Below are positions 55,922 through 63,289 of a stretch of 64,000 bases of DNA, piece by piece (the first letter of the stretch is position 1; every line of letters begins with the position of its first letter). The stretch is from Polaribacter sp. SA4-10 (GTDB lineage Bacteria > Bacteroidota > Bacteroidia > Flavobacteriales > Flavobacteriaceae). Location: positions 248,001-312,000 of the forward strand of contig CATIQU010000035.1 of NCBI GenBank assembly GCA_949519155.1, written 5' to 3'. Made by a program: the position numbers and the translations under genes. A model generated the notes under the pieces. That model was not told the DNA's origin and searched no databases. It worked only from the letters and a program-made list of their open reading frames with translations.

Positions 55922-56761
55922 TTATCTTCCTAAATCATCTATTTGATCGATTGTACCTGAGGCATTTTTTTGTTCGTTGATATCAAAATAAATGAATGCA
56001 ATTGAGACAGCAAAAACAGCACCAAAAAGTTGTTGTGCAATTGAAGAGATAAAAGCGAATAGTAAGAAAACTGGATTTGAAAACAACCCTGATATTTGTG
56101 TAACATCATTACTCTGCATAACAGAAAAAGCTTCGATCATTGTATAAATTACCGTTGGCAACGAAAAAACAAACCCCAAAACGGCTAATAAAAGTCCCAC
56201 AACAAATAAAATTCCGAGGCTTTCCCAAAAATGACCTTTCACAAATGAAAAACAAGCACCGATCGAATCCATCGAAGTTTTGTTTTCAAAAATATAGATA
56301 CATCCAACAAAAGAGAGGACAGTACCTGTATAAAATGCAGGAAAAAAACAGAGTACAGCACTCACAATAATAAGTATCCAAGAAACAAACCCCATCCCTA
56401 AAAATGGAAGCATGTTTGCTGTTTTGTAGGCGTTTATTTCTGAAATATCTACAGCTCCATTGTTTTCTATATAGCTTTTAATATAAGACAGTGCAGAAAG
56501 TGTGATTAAATAATAAATTACACATAATAATAAATAATTGAATAAATTTAAAACGATCGGAGCAATATTAAATGAAGGATTCATTACAAATGTGTTTGCA
56601 TAGGCACTAATTCCAAAAGAAAGTAAAATGGGAATAATGGCTACTTTAAAAATAAATGTAAAGAAGGGTTTCCACTCGATGCGTATAAATTTAAACGTAT
56701 CTGTAATAATAGCGCCTAAATCTCTTTCTCTCTTAAATTCCACATAACTATGTTCTTCCAT
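55922..56761 (-). CDS. Polytopic membrane protein, unknown function
   Basis: 279 residues with about five to six hydrophobic segments, e.g. FKVAIIPILLSFGISAYA, FNYLLLCVIYYLITLSALSY, FVSWILIIVSAVLCFFPAFY and FVVGLLLAVLGFVFSLPTVI. It resembles flavobacterial membrane proteins usually found between SpoIIM and DUF4129 genes. No catalytic motif. It overlaps the SpoIIM gene by 14 bp, so the two are probably translated together. Confidence 0.7.
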   Translation of the reverse strand: MEEHSYVEFKRERDLGAIITDTFKFIRIEWKPFFTFIFKVAIIPILLSFGISAYANTFVMNPSFNIAPIVLNLFNYLLLCVIYYLITLSALSYIKSYIENNGAVDISEINAYKTANMLPFLGMGFVSWILIIVSAVLCFFPAFYTGTVLSFVGCIYIFENKTSMDSIGACFSFVKGHFWESLGILFVVGLLLAVLGFVFSLPTVIYTMIEAFSVMQSNDVTQISGLFSNPVFLLFAFISSIAQQLFGAVFAVSIAFIYFDINEQKNASGTIDQIDDLGR

Positions 56762-57719
56762 CTTTTTCTATTTTATTGTTCAATTTAATTGGGTATACAA
56801 TGTAATAATATATAATTATAAATAATGAGGTTGCTATAATAAAGATTGCCAACCAATCTGGCATTTCTGTGTGTCGGGTAACAAATCCTTCTAAAAAACC
56901 AGCAACTACAAAAAATGGTAGGGTGCTGACCATAATTTTTAAACCTGATTTTGCACTTCTTTTAAAAGATTCGGAACGACTGTATGTTTTCGGGAACAGC
57001 AATCCGTTTCCTAAAACCAGACCAGCACAACCGGCAATTATAATAACAGAAATCTCGATGGTTCCATGAATCCAAATGGTTCTAGAAGATTCCCAAAGTA
57101 AGTCTTGATCATAGAAAAAATATAAAAAAGAGCCCAGCATAATGCCGTTTTGCATCATAATATAGAGAGTTCCAACAGAAAATAGCATTCCAAAAATAAA
57201 GGCATACATGGCTACTCGAATATTGTTGATGGTAATTCCTAAAAACATTTCTATTTCATTGGCGTCTTTATAAACTGCCATCGAATCGCCTTTTCCAATA
57301 TTTTCTAATGTCATGTTTACATAGCCATCTCCTAAAATGAGGCGCACAAAATCGATATCATTCGCAGCAGAAAAAGCGCCTATCAATGTGAAAAAAGCAA
57401 AAACTAAGAATGCAATTCCTAATTGTTTATGATGTTGATAAAATTCAATTGGAAATCCTATTTTAAAGAAATGAACAATGCTGTTTTTTCCTTCTTTCTT
57501 TGTATTGTAAATTTTTAAATGTGCTGTTGCTGCAACTGTATTTAAATAGCTCGTGGTACTGCTTCTTGGGTAAAATGTTTTGGAAAAACTTAAGTCGTCG
57601 GTAATTTCAATGTATAAATCGGAGAGTTTGTCTGGAGAAACCTGGGTTTTCTTAGATAAGACATCTTCAAAAAGCTGCCATTTCTCTTTATTTTTTCGAA
57701 CAAAAGCGGCCTCTCTCAT
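56748..57719 (-). CDS. Stage II sporulation protein M (SpoIIM) family membrane protein
   Basis: 323 residues, first gene of the operon. The N-terminus MREAAFVRKNKEKWQLFEDVL and the membrane domain (VAMYAFIFGMLFSVGTLYIMM; IWIHGTIEISVIIIAGCAGL) match SpoIIM-like proteins. The name comes from Bacillus; this organism is not expected to sporulate. Divergent from the RDD gene, an arrangement seen in other Bacteroidota, suggesting a joint membrane system. Confidence 0.85.
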   Translation of the reverse strand: MREAAFVRKNKEKWQLFEDVLSKKTQVSPDKLSDLYIEITDDLSFSKTFYPRSSTTSYLNTVAATAHLKIYNTKKEGKNSIVHFFKIGFPIEFYQHHKQLGIAFLVFAFFTLIGAFSAANDIDFVRLILGDGYVNMTLENIGKGDSMAVYKDANEIEMFLGITINNIRVAMYAFIFGMLFSVGTLYIMMQNGIMLGSFLYFFYDQDLLWESSRTIWIHGTIEISVIIIAGCAGLVLGNGLLFPKTYSRSESFKRSAKSGLKIMVSTLPFFVVAGFLEGFVTRHTEMPDWLAIFIIATSLFIIIYYYIVYPIKLNNKIEKDGRT

Positions 57720-57830
57720 ATGCTGAGAAATATTTTATCGTTAAAAAGTAAAAACTGAAATTCAGAAATCATAGAAACTTATTATCTTAGCACTTCTTTA
57801 AAAAAGTTGAGATAACAAATAAAAGGAAAA

Positions 57831-58550
57831 ATGGATAACTTTCAAATAGAAACTGCGCAGAATATCACCATACATCAAAATGTTGCACATATTACTACAC
57901 GCATTGGGTCCTTTTTCTTAGACGTACTCATTATCATTTCTTATGCGGTCTTATTGGTGTTCTTAACATCTTCTTGGTTAGACCTTAGATTTGGGATGCA
58001 ACAATGGGCCATATCGCTCATTCTTAGCTTGCCGATCCTCTTTTATAGTTTGATTTTTGAAACCTTATGGAACGGACAGACTCCTGGTAAAAGAATCAAT
58101 AAAACAAGAGTGGTAAAATTAGACGGTTCAAAACCAACCCTAGGTAGTTATTTGCTCAGATGGTTGATGCGCATTATTGATATTCAAATGGCAACAGGTT
58201 CCGTAGCTGTTTTAACCATTTTATTGAATGGAAAAGGACAACGCTTGGGAGACATTGCTGCTGGAACCACCATTATTAGTGAAAAGAAAAGAGTGACTTT
58301 ACAGGAGGTTCTTTTGGCAGATGCCCCAGAGGAGTATACGCCTACTTTTCCGCAGGTAACGCTACTATCGGATAGCGACGCACAAACTATAAAAAAATTA
58401 TACAACAGTGCGCTAAAAAAAAGAAAGCATGCCATTATTTTAAAACTCCATGAACGTGTTGTGGAAATTACAGGGGTTAAAACAGATCTAAAACCAGTAG
58501 ATTTTCTAAAAATAGTACTCACCGATTACGATTACTACACGCAACAATAA
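57831..58550 (+). CDS. RDD family membrane protein
   Basis: 239 residues. RDD domain about 20-150 with membrane helices FFLDVLIIISYAVLLVFL and ISLILSLPILFYSLIFETLW. The canonical Arg-Asp-Asp is only partly visible (TRIGSFFLDVLI has R then D). GQTPGKRINKTRVVKLDG and GKGQRLGDIAAGTTII are strong family motifs. A soluble C-terminal part of about 75 residues follows. Divergent from the SpoIIM operon; function unknown. Confidence 0.85.
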   Translation: MDNFQIETAQNITIHQNVAHITTRIGSFFLDVLIIISYAVLLVFLTSSWLDLRFGMQQWAISLILSLPILFYSLIFETLWNGQTPGKRINKTRVVKLDGSKPTLGSYLLRWLMRIIDIQMATGSVAVLTILLNGKGQRLGDIAAGTTIISEKKRVTLQEVLLADAPEEYTPTFPQVTLLSDSDAQTIKKLYNSALKKRKHAIILKLHERVVEITGVKTDLKPVDFLKIVLTDYDYYTQQ

Positions 58551-58552
58551 CG

Positions 58553-58583
58553 AAAAAAAAAACGGATTGCGACCAATAAATCC
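58553..58583 (-). terminator. Possible terminator left of the RAYT cluster
   Basis: The minus strand has GGATT, a 10-base loop, AATCC, G and then ten T. The stem is only 5 bp, so strength is uncertain. It may have ended the small gene interrupted by the RAYT insertion. Confidence 0.4.
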
Positions 58584-58620
58584 TAGCTAAGCAGAGTTTC
58601 CTGCAGCCCCAATATTGTTT

Positions 58621-58650
58621 CCCCCGCTGCCGCACGATTGTATCGTGTGG
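58621..58650 (+). repeat. REP hairpin, copy 1
   Basis: CCCCCGCTG followed by the hairpin CCGCACGAT-TGT-ATCGTGTGG at 58630-58650 (one G-T pair), then TTTTAC and a truncated transposase 3' end. Confidence 0.85.
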
Positions 58651-58822
58651 TTTTACATTTGGTCTAACGCTCTAAATATTGTAATAGTATCTAACAATCC
58701 ATTTTCTCCTACATAATCTATTGCACTACTATACATGTAGTTTTCTGCTTTAAAAACGAGTCCTGCTTCTACTGAGTTTTGATGTATATAATTTATTTTT
58801 TCTTGAATAACTTTAGTACTCC
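58651..58822 (-). pseudogene. Truncated copy of the RAYT transposase 3' end, fragment 1
   Basis: About 170 bp matching the last part of the intact transposase gene (58923-59095) with roughly nine mismatches by eye. It begins at the REP and breaks off at TAGTACTCC, where it joins the next REP. No start codon or HUH motif remains. Confidence 0.85.
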
Positions 58823-58847
58823 GCTACCGCACGATTGTATCGTGTGG
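58821..58847 (+). repeat. REP hairpin, copy 2
   Basis: CCGCTA followed by CCGCACGAT-TGT-ATCGTGTGG at 58827-58847, direct orientation relative to copy 1. Confidence 0.85.
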
Positions 58848-58891
58848 TTTTACCTTTGGTCTAACGCTCTAAATATTGTAATAGTATCCTA
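58848..58891 (-). pseudogene. Truncated copy of the RAYT transposase 3' end, fragment 2
   Basis: About 40 bp (TCTAACGCTCTAAATATTG and flanks) matching the very 3' end of the transposase gene, cut off after AATAGTATC. It shares variant bases with fragment 1 rather than the intact gene. Confidence 0.7.
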
Positions 58892-58892
58892 A

Positions 58893-58922
58893 ACCCGGCT
58901 GCCGCAAGATTGTATCGTGTGG
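58893..58922 (+). repeat. REP hairpin, copy 3, abutting the intact transposase
   Basis: CCCGGCTG then CCGCAAGAT-TGT-ATCGTGTGG at 58902-58922; one arm base differs (A for C). It ends 2 bp before the transposase stop codon. Confidence 0.85.
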
Positions 58923-58924
58923 TT

Positions 58925-59494
58925 TTACCTTTGACCTAACGCTCTAAAAACTGTAATATTATCTAACAATCCATTTTCTCCTGCATAATCTATTGCACTA
59001 CTATACATGTAGTTTTCTGCTTTAAAAACGAGTCCTGCTTCTACTGGATTTTGATGTATATAATTTATTTTTTCTTGAATAACTTTAGTACTCCAAAACT
59101 CTATTGGTTTATTATCATGCCTCCAAAATTGATATTCTTTTACATTGGAAGAATTTTTTGCAGCTTTTTTAAATTGATCTAATAAAAATTCTCTCCTGCT
59201 TTCTCTATTATTTTCTTTAATAGTTTTCACCAAAGTCTTACTGGTAAAACGTTTGAAATCGCCTAATACTAATTGAGGTTTACCATCATCTACGATTCTA
59301 AAAATTAAATGCACATGATTTGTCATAATACACCAAGTAACTATTTCCATGCCTTTTTTATTTTGACAAAAAGTAAAGCTCTCTAATAAGATCTCTTTGT
59401 ACTCATTTCTTGTAAAGACATCTAACCATTCTACTACTGCAAAACTTACAAAATAGATGCCTTCTTGATTATGAAACTTATAATTACGCCTCAC
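58925..59494 (-). CDS. REP-associated tyrosine transposase (RAYT, IS200-like Y1)
   Basis: 189 residues, single-strand-acting HUH/Y1 transposase. The HUH motif is in WCIMTNHVHLIFRI (about residue 60) and the catalytic tyrosine in NYIHQNPVEAGLVFKAENYM. N-terminus RRNYKFHNQEGIYFVSFAVV is typical of flavobacterial copies. Bounded by REP copy 3 directly after the stop and an inverted REP 58 bp before the start, the arrangement expected of a RAYT unit. The ORF looks intact, so it could still act on the REPs here. Group within the RAYT family not determined. Confidence 0.9.
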   Translation of the reverse strand: MRRNYKFHNQEGIYFVSFAVVEWLDVFTRNEYKEILLESFTFCQNKKGMEIVTWCIMTNHVHLIFRIVDDGKPQLVLGDFKRFTSKTLVKTIKENNRESRREFLLDQFKKAAKNSSNVKEYQFWRHDNKPIEFWSTKVIQEKINYIHQNPVEAGLVFKAENYMYSSAIDYAGENGLLDNITVFRALGQR

Positions 59495-59548
59495 AGTTTT
59501 TAAAACTAAATTATGAAAATTTAATGAAATAGTGCGGGTTTTTACTTT

Positions 59549-59655
59549 TTACCACACGATACAATCGTGCGGCAGCGGGGTATTGGTTTGCGCAGCACAT
59601 AAAAAACCCGTTAAAAAAAATATTCCTATTAAAATAGCTGTATGTAATTTCATGC
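59549..59655 (-). pseudogene. 5' remnant of a small secreted-protein gene cut by the RAYT element
   Basis: An ATG at 59653-59655 (MKLHT) is followed, after an apparent 2-base AC insertion, by a clear signal-peptide reading AILIGIFFLTGFLCAAQTN, then runs into the inverted REP (PLPHDCIVW, stop). On the far side of the cluster a possible tail GGNNIGAAGNSA then TAG (58584-58622 region, minus) may be its old 3' end. It lies 12 bp downstream of the DUF2059-like gene and was probably in its operon. Product unknown; fragment too short for a family call. Confidence 0.5.
59552..59580 (-). repeat. Inverted REP hairpin upstream of the RAYT gene
   Basis: CCACACGAT-ACA-ATCGTGCGG at 59552-59572 followed by CAGCGGGG: the exact reverse complement of REP copy 1 with flank CCCCGCTG. 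With copy 3 it brackets the transposase. Confidence 0.85.
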
Positions 59656-59667
59656 CTTTTTTCTTTA

Positions 59668-60042
59668 TTATTGATTTTCAAATTTTTTCATTTCCCATTT
59701 CATAAATAGTTCACTCGCTTTCGCATTTAATGCTCCTTTTTCAGCAGTCCATTTTTTACCTAAAGCTGAATTGTAAAATGTGAGTATCCGTTGCATTTCA
59801 GAAAAAGAAAATGAGGTCGTATAAACCGCTGCAATTTTTTTGAGAATTGTTTCTTTCTCAATAATTGATTTTTGAGATAACTTTTTTTTTTGGTCATCAG
59901 GTGTTATCTCACCAATAGACTTGGTAACTTGATCAATTTGAATCCCATAGAAAATATTGGCCAATTCATACGCTGGTTTTTGCGCTTGTGTTGAAAAGCT
60001 GGTTACCATAAAAATCCCGAAGAATAAGAGTGCTTTTTTCAT
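59668..60042 (-). CDS. Small secreted protein, DUF2059-like
   Basis: 124 residues. Signal peptide KKALLFFGIFMVTSFSTQAQ. The C-terminal half, FSFSEMQRILTFYNSALGKK, resembles the DUF2059 pattern (helix then FYxSPxGK). Function unknown. Lys-rich helical middle. The interrupted small gene follows it on the same strand. Confidence 0.6.
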   Translation of the reverse strand: MKKALLFFGIFMVTSFSTQAQKPAYELANIFYGIQIDQVTKSIGEITPDDQKKKLSQKSIIEKETILKKIAAVYTTSFSFSEMQRILTFYNSALGKKWTAEKGALNAKASELFMKWEMKKFENQ

Positions 60043-60290
60043 TTTTTAAAAGTTTTAATTATTTAAACATTACTATTTTTGTCTGTCAAAAAAAACGTCG
60101 GTAAAAACAGCCCGATTTTTATAAAATAAAGAGGCCTTTTTTACTTTAAAAATTAAAATAAACGATTAAAGTTGTAGCTGTTTTTCTTTTACCGGACTAA
60201 AATATAAAAACAAATTAAATAAATCTATATTAATAAAAAATATTTATAATAAAAATAAAACACTGTAATACAATACTTTATATACATAGT

Positions 60291-60436
60291 ATGACAAAAA
60301 AAAAGAATTCAGTTACAAAAATTTAAGTAAAGGGTTTTTAAAAGATATTTTTGGAAAGCCTCCTGTAGTAATTATAGAAAAAAGGAGTCTAAATAAGAAG
60401 AAAGATGATGCAAAAACACTGCCGCTATATTCATAA
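60291..60436 (+). pseudogene. Small ORF with a one-base deletion in an A9 tract
   Basis: ATG ACA and nine consecutive A (counting the A of ACA) lead to an early stop in frame, but with one more A the frame continues as KEFSYKNLSKGFLKDIFGKP, then PVVIIEKRSLNKKKDDAKT and PLYS with TAA at 60434-60436, about 49 residues. Composition is protein-like. Family not recognised. The rest of the 60043-60562 gap is very A/T-rich and shows nothing else except the terminator at 60457. Confidence 0.35.
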
Positions 60437-60456
60437 AGTAAAGGGGAAAAAGGACA

Positions 60457-60488
60457 TAAAAAAACTACCCGAATTGCTTCGCGTAGTT
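60457..60488 (-). terminator. Terminator after the small acidic protein gene
   Basis: AACTAC, mismatch, CGAA-TTGC-TTCG, mismatch, GTAGTT; on the minus strand it is followed by seven T, about 75 bp after the 60563 stop. Confidence 0.75.
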
Positions 60489-60562
60489 AAATATTAATAT
60501 ATATAAGGATCATTTTGGAATCCATTTCAGAAAAGAAATGACAGTAGATCTAAGAAGGCAAT

Positions 60563-60790
60563 TTACTCCTCGTATTGTCCAATTTCTTTATCATAAAATA
60601 GGCCCGCTTTATCCATTAAATCGGCTAATTCGGTGGCAATATCTTCTTCATTTTCACCCGTCAAATCTTCAAACCATTCAATTTGATCATCTTTTAAATT
60701 AATTAGAAAACGAGGATATTCTGTATGAAGAATAAAAATATCTTCTGGGTATTTACTATTATCTGCTAATAAAAATTTCGGAATTTCCAT
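60563..60790 (-). CDS. Small acidic protein, unknown function
   Basis: 75 residues, strongly acidic (IEWFEDLTGENEEDIATELA), no signal peptide. Looks like a full-length conserved flavobacterial hypothetical (MEIPKFLLADNSKYPEDIFI), with its own -7 promoter element and terminator, so probably real. No function can be assigned. Confidence 0.7.
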   Translation of the reverse strand: MEIPKFLLADNSKYPEDIFILHTEYPRFLINLKDDQIEWFEDLTGENEEDIATELADLMDKAGLFYDKEIGQYEE

Positions 60791-60857
60791 AATTTGTTTT
60801 TGAGGCCAGCTTGAACATCGTAGAAACTGGAGTTATATAAATATTGATTTAATACTA

Positions 60858-60865
60858 CAAATGTA
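60858..60865 (-). promoter_or_regulatory. -7 element for the small acidic protein gene
   Basis: The minus strand reads TACATTTG, a perfect TAnnTTTG, about 68 bp before the ATG and just after the MATE gene stop. Confidence 0.45.
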
Positions 60866-60868
60866 GCG

Positions 60869-62248
60869 TTAATTATTTTGCGTTCTAATTAGTTTTAACG
60901 TTAAATAATTAAAACGCAGGTACAACAAAACCGCGGCAGTAGACAAGCCTGCCAACAAGCCTAACCAAATACCAAAACTGCCATACATTTCTTCTTTTCC
61001 AAAAAAGTAGCTGACAGGAAACCCAATTATCCAATAAGAAATAAAAGTAATTATAGTGGGTATTTTTACATCTTGCAATCCACGCAAAGCACCTAAAAAA
61101 ACCACTTGTATCGTATCCGAAATTTGAAAAATAGCAGCAGCAAACAATAGTTGGGAAGCAATGGCCACCACTTCTAAATTATCAGCATAATTGGTAACAT
61201 CATTAAAATCTACATAAATTTTAGGCAAACTTTTATGGAACAAAAAGAAAATAGCTCCAAAGAAAATCGCCAATAGAATTCCTAATAAAAAAATAGAAAA
61301 AGCAATTCTTCTGAGTTCTTTAAAATTTTGCAGTCCTTTCTGGTTTCCAACACGTACCATCGAAGCAACACTTAAACCCATGGCGACCATAAAAGTCATG
61401 GAAGATAGGTTCAATGCAATCTGATTTGCCGCTTGGGCATTTTTTCCCAACAAACCACTCAACCAAATTGCGGAGGTAAAAATAGCCACTTCAAAAAACA
61501 TTTGCATTGCACTAGGCGCCCCTAAATTGATTAATTTTCGGAGCATTAACTTTTCCAGTACAAAAAACTTAATATTCGTAACCAACGCGCTAGAACGTTC
61601 TTTATTTGCCAAGAGCCACCAGAGGTAAGCAAGCATTATAAAACGTGAAATTACTGTACCATAAGCAGCACCTACAATCTCTAATTCTGGAAATCCAAAT
61701 TTTCCAAAAATTAATAAGTAGTTTAAAACGATATTGACAATATTGGCAATTAAGGTTGCATACATTGGGTATTTGGTCATCGACATTCCATCACTAAATT
61801 GCTTTAATGCTTGAAAAACGACCAAAGGAATTAAAGAAAAAGCCACCAAATCTAAATACGGGATCGCCAATTCGACTACCTCTTGTGGTTGCTTCATCAA
61901 ATACATCAAAGGTTTTGCAAAAAAGACACCTAAAAACAAAAAAATTCCTAAGACAGTACATAAAAAGAGACCATGTTTAAATGTCGATTTTGCTTGGTCA
62001 AAATTATTGGCACTATCCGCTTCCGCAATTAAAGGAGTAATGACTGTAGAAAAACCAATTCCTATAGACATGGCAATGAACATAAAACTATTCCCTAAAG
62101 AAACTGCGGCCAATTCTGCAGTTCCAATTTGCCCTACCATAATATTATCGACAAAACTGACAAAAGTATGCCCTAACATACCGAGCATTACTGGAGCAGC
62201 GAGCTTCCAATTGTATTTAAATTCTGAAGTATATTGGGAAATGTTCAC
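60869..62248 (-). CDS. MATE family efflux transporter
   Basis: Na+ or H+ coupled multidrug exporter of the inner membrane, 459 residues from GTG 62248 (NISQYTSEFKYNWKLAAPVM). The track start (TTG 62275) falls inside the -7 promoter element, so it cannot be translated from that transcript. Twelve membrane segments in two similar halves; FVDNIMVGQIGTAELAAVSL and GAPSAMQMFFEVAIFTSAIW are the N- and C-half MATE signatures. NorM/DinF subgroup; substrate unknown. Confidence 0.9.
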   Translation of the reverse strand: MNISQYTSEFKYNWKLAAPVMLGMLGHTFVSFVDNIMVGQIGTAELAAVSLGNSFMFIAMSIGIGFSTVITPLIAEADSANNFDQAKSTFKHGLFLCTVLGIFLFLGVFFAKPLMYLMKQPQEVVELAIPYLDLVAFSLIPLVVFQALKQFSDGMSMTKYPMYATLIANIVNIVLNYLLIFGKFGFPELEIVGAAYGTVISRFIMLAYLWWLLANKERSSALVTNIKFFVLEKLMLRKLINLGAPSAMQMFFEVAIFTSAIWLSGLLGKNAQAANQIALNLSSMTFMVAMGLSVASMVRVGNQKGLQNFKELRRIAFSIFLLGILLAIFFGAIFFLFHKSLPKIYVDFNDVTNYADNLEVVAIASQLLFAAAIFQISDTIQVVFLGALRGLQDVKIPTIITFISYWIIGFPVSYFFGKEEMYGSFGIWLGLLAGLSTAAVLLYLRFNYLTLKLIRTQNN

Positions 62249-62272
62249 GTTTGATTGCTGATTTTCTGACGG

Positions 62273-62280
62273 CAAAGGTA
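62273..62280 (-). promoter_or_regulatory. MATE gene -7 element
   Basis: The minus strand reads TACCTTTG, perfect TAnnTTTG; a TTTTTTG lies 24 bp upstream, one base over the usual spacing. It decides the MATE start in favour of GTG at 62248. Confidence 0.6.
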
Positions 62281-62339
62281 TTTATAATAACTGAGGAATA
62301 TTAACAAAAAAGTAACAGTTTAAATTCGACAAAAAAATG

Positions 62340-62347
62340 TATTTTTG
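62340..62347 (+). promoter_or_regulatory. tpx -7 element
   Basis: TATTTTTG, perfect TAnnTTTG, 22 bp before the tpx ATG, with no clear -33 element. Confidence 0.45.
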
Positions 62348-62368
62348 ATGTTATAAAAATTCAATAAA

Positions 62369-62866
62369 ATGGCAAACATTACTTTAGGAGGAAATCCGAT
62401 AACAACAATAGGAAGCTTACCAAAAACGGGCGAAAAAGCACCCGATTTCAACTTAACGGCAGTCGATTTAAGTCACAAAAACTTAGGGGATTATGCTGGA
62501 AAAAACATTCTTTTAAACATCTTTCCAAGTATTGACACGGGAACCTGTGCAACTTCTGTAAGGGAATTTAACAAAAAAGCGGGGAGCTTAGAAAACACCG
62601 TAGTTATATGCGTTTCCAGAGATTTACCATTTGCACAAGCACGTTTTTGTGGCGCAGAAGGGATTGAAAACGTAGCAATGTTGTCAGACTTTGCAACGGG
62701 TAGCTTTGGAAAAGAGTACCAGCTAGAAATTACAAATGGTCCGTTGGCAAATTTGCACTCGAGAGCCATTGTAATTATAAATACTGAAGGAACCTTAGTA
62801 TATACAGAACAAGTTTCGGAAATTGCTGCAGAGCCAAATTACGATGCGGCATTAAAGGCACTATAA
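62369..62866 (+). CDS. tpx: Thiol peroxidase
   Basis: Atypical 2-Cys peroxiredoxin reducing H2O2 and alkyl peroxides with thioredoxin. 165 residues. Peroxidatic Cys60 in SIDTGTCATSVREF and resolving Cys94 in ARFCGAEGIENV, the Tpx spacing. N-terminal ITLGGNPITTIGSLPKTGEK hairpin is typical. dgkA follows 4 bp later, probably cotranscribed. Confidence 0.94.
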   Translation: MANITLGGNPITTIGSLPKTGEKAPDFNLTAVDLSHKNLGDYAGKNILLNIFPSIDTGTCATSVREFNKKAGSLENTVVICVSRDLPFAQARFCGAEGIENVAMLSDFATGSFGKEYQLEITNGPLANLHSRAIVIINTEGTLVYTEQVSEIAAEPNYDAALKAL

Positions 62867-62870
62867 ATTC

Positions 62871-63251
62871 ATGAAAAACCCGAACGATAGTTTTTTAAGA
62901 GGAAGACTTCGCAGTTTAAAATTTGCATTGAAAGGAATGTGGCTTTTAATAACCACTGAAGACAGTATTAAAGCACAATTATTTTTTGCCGCTGTTGCTG
63001 TTGGTTTTGGACTGTATTTTGATATTTCAAATACAGAATGGATGATTCAATCCTTAATTATTGGGATGGTTTTGGTTGCAGAAGCATTGAATACAGCAAT
63101 TGAAAAATTAGCAGACTTTGTACATCCAGCCTACCATGATAAAATTGGTTTTATTAAAGACATTGCCGCTGGAGCACCAAGTTTTGCAGCATTCACTGCG
63201 CTCATTATCGCAGGTTTTATTTACGGTCAAAAAATAATCGAATTATTTTAA
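62871..63251 (+). CDS. dgkA: Diacylglycerol kinase (DgkA/UdpK family)
   Basis: 126 residues, small integral-membrane kinase for diacylglycerol or undecaprenol. An amphipathic N-terminus (FLRGRLRSLKFALKGMWLLI) and membrane segments; VLVAEALNTAIEKLADFVHP holds the catalytic Glu residues and metal site. Substrate (lipid versus undecaprenol) cannot be decided from sequence. Confidence 0.92.
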   Translation: MKNPNDSFLRGRLRSLKFALKGMWLLITTEDSIKAQLFFAAVAVGFGLYFDISNTEWMIQSLIIGMVLVAEALNTAIEKLADFVHPAYHDKIGFIKDIAAGAPSFAAFTALIIAGFIYGQKIIELF

Positions 63252-63289
63252 AAAAAGGTATCTTTACCTGTCATCTATGAACAATTTTA

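Noticed and set aside
56748-57719. Sporulation function from the SpoIIM name
   Set aside because: Family name only; the context is a MoxR/DUF58 membrane operon in a Bacteroidota.
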